Origin: Candidatus Bathyarchaeota archaeon CG07_land_8_20_14_0_80_47_9
Lineage (GTDB): Archaea; Thermoproteota; Bathyarchaeia; Bathyarchaeales; Bathycorpusculaceae
Direction of reading: 5' to 3'
Assembly (NCBI GenBank): GCA_002779555.1
Contig: PEWI01000230.1
Location: forward strand, 1 to 6,146
Length of the DNA stretch: 6,146 nt
Shown in pieces: positions 5,746 to 6,146 of the stretch (within the stretch, counting starts at the first letter, position 1; the number at the start of each line of letters is the position of its first letter). The notes beneath the pieces were generated by a model. The model was not told where the DNA came from and ran no database searches. It saw only the letters and a list, made by a program, of their open reading frames with translations. A program made the translations under genes and the position numbers.

Positions 5746-5768
5746 CTCAAGCTTGAGAGCGAACTCTC
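5746..5768 (+). terminator. Palindrome and hairpin after the ABC operon
   Basis: A perfect 12-base palindrome CTCAAGCTTGAG (5746-5757) overlaps a five-pair hairpin GAGAG-CGAA-CTCTC (5755-5768). Both lie 22-44 bases after the permease stop. They cannot form fully at the same time. No T-run follows directly, so this may be an RNA-end structure rather than the terminator itself. Confidence 0.3.
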
Positions 5769-5830
5769 GTCTGTGTAGTTAAAATGTGAGTAAGCGCGCT
5801 AGGCTGTTGCTAAATTCGGACAAAAATGGA

Positions 5831-5845
5831 TTTTATTCTTTTTCT
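5831..5845 (+). terminator. T-rich tract between convergent genes
   Basis: TTTTATTCTTTTTCT lies about 110 bases after the permease stop and is the best archaeal-type terminator for the exporter operon. On the minus strand a T5 run (A-run at 5822-5826) could stop radA transcription. The rest of 5725-6018 holds no gene I can support. Confidence 0.45.
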
Positions 5846-5906
5846 GAATGAAAACATGAAGAATGGTATACTTGGGAACACCCATATTTGATGAGTACAG
5901 CGAAGA

Positions 5907-5922
5907 GTCTTCTTACGAAGAC
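5907..5922. repeat. Short inverted repeat in the convergent intergenic region
   Basis: GTCTTC and GAAGAC are separated by TTAC, a six-pair stem with a four-base loop. The preceding bases GAAGA (5902-5906) can pair with TCTTC instead, giving two exclusive structures. The element could act in 3'-end formation of either convergent transcript. It is short enough to be chance. Confidence 0.3.
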
Positions 5923-6018
5923 AGGAATCCTTGGACTAGCATTGCAAAGTTAGTACATGTTTCTAAGGTCGAAGTAAATAGCAACTTCCACACAAATTCT
6001 CGTTGCCGGGCCATGGTT

Positions 6019-6146
6019 TTAGTCTTCAGCTTCTTCAGCTTCCTTCTCCGAGTCTTCTATGCCCTTCTCCGTGATGATGAAAGACGCTTTGCTCTCGGGC
6101 AGGTAGGGCGAGTCTATCACCTTAGCAACCCTAGTGCCGCTTTTCC
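6019..6146 (-). CDS. radA: DNA repair and recombination protein RadA, C-terminal end only
   Basis: Archaeal RecA/Rad51-family recombinase. It forms ATP-dependent filaments on single-stranded DNA and carries out strand exchange in homologous recombination. Only the last 41 residues and the stop (6021-6019) are in the window; the rest lies beyond 6146. The visible part KSGTRVAKVIDSPYLPESKA, then SFIITEKGIED, matches the RadA C-terminus I know from other archaea (R-x-A-x-x-x-D-x-P-x-L-P-E-x-x-A-x-F-x-I-T-E-x-G-I-x-D). These residues form the last beta strands of the ATPase core. Most RadA proteins stop at or just after G-I-x-D. This one adds an acidic tail, SEKEAEEAED. The gene converges with the ABC operon, 294 bases apart. 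Walker motifs and the N-terminal DNA-binding domain cannot be checked here. Confidence 0.9.
   Translation of the reverse strand, partial: KSGTRVAKVIDSPYLPESKASFIITEKGIEDSEKEAEEAED

Noticed and set aside
5827..5892. 21-codon frame MDFILFLNENMKNGILGNTH... after the exporter operon.
   Set aside because: Lies over the T-rich terminator-like tract and has no ribosome site; most likely chance.
5889..5894. TGATGA resembling a C box of an archaeal C/D guide RNA.
   Set aside because: No CTGA D box follows at a proper distance and no C'/D' pair is visible.
5863..6146. Plus-strand frame open from ATG 5863 to the window end (MVYLGTPIFDEYSEESS...).
   Set aside because: From 6019 it is antisense to the well-supported RadA C-terminus, and its Phe/Leu/Ser richness is just the complement of the acidic tail. 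No ribosome site or family resemblance.

Overview
This window is archaeal. It carries the 3' part of a group II chaperonin (thermosome) gene and the 3' end of a radA recombinase gene. Other archaeal traits are TATA-like boxes 25-35 bases ahead of starts, GTG and TTG starts, and T-rich intergenic tracts in place of classical bacterial terminators. The mix of thermosome, RadA and a small protein resembling eukaryotic ribosomal protein eL22 suggests a TACK- or Asgard-related lineage. Bathyarchaeia is my best guess, from recalled family resemblance only; no taxonomic marker here settles it.

Layout on the + strand. Bases 2-1558 are the thermosome subunit, missing about 30 N-terminal residues that lie before the window. 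Bases 1559-1839 are intergenic; they hold a T-rich tract and, on the minus strand, a fragment that looks like the C-terminal tail of an archaeal tyrosine integrase. Bases 1840-2790 encode a guanidino-group-modifying enzyme (arginine deiminase/DDAH/amidinotransferase superfamily) with a complete Glu-His-Cys set. Bases 2844-3140 encode an eL22-like protein 53 bases downstream, possibly co-transcribed. A clear TATA-like box at about 3276-3283 precedes a small uncharacterised protein (3320-3589). Bases 3590-4006 hold no confident gene, but they contain a T7 tract and a 93-codon frame broken by one amber codon. Bases 4007-5724 are a two-gene ABC exporter (ATPase plus ABC-2 permease) joined by an ATGA overlap. 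Bases 5725-6018 are a convergent intergenic region with hairpins and a T-rich tract. Bases 6019-6146 are the C-terminus of RadA on the minus strand.

The genes do not form one pathway. Thermosome, RadA and the eL22-like protein are information-processing or housekeeping functions. The deiminase-like enzyme and the ABC exporter are metabolic and transport functions whose substrates cannot be read from the sequence. The points most worth a second look are the eL22 homologue with a basic instead of acidic tail, the integrase-like remnant, the amber-interrupted frame and the altered ABC signature motif. I found no CRISPR array, tRNA, rRNA or complete mobile element.
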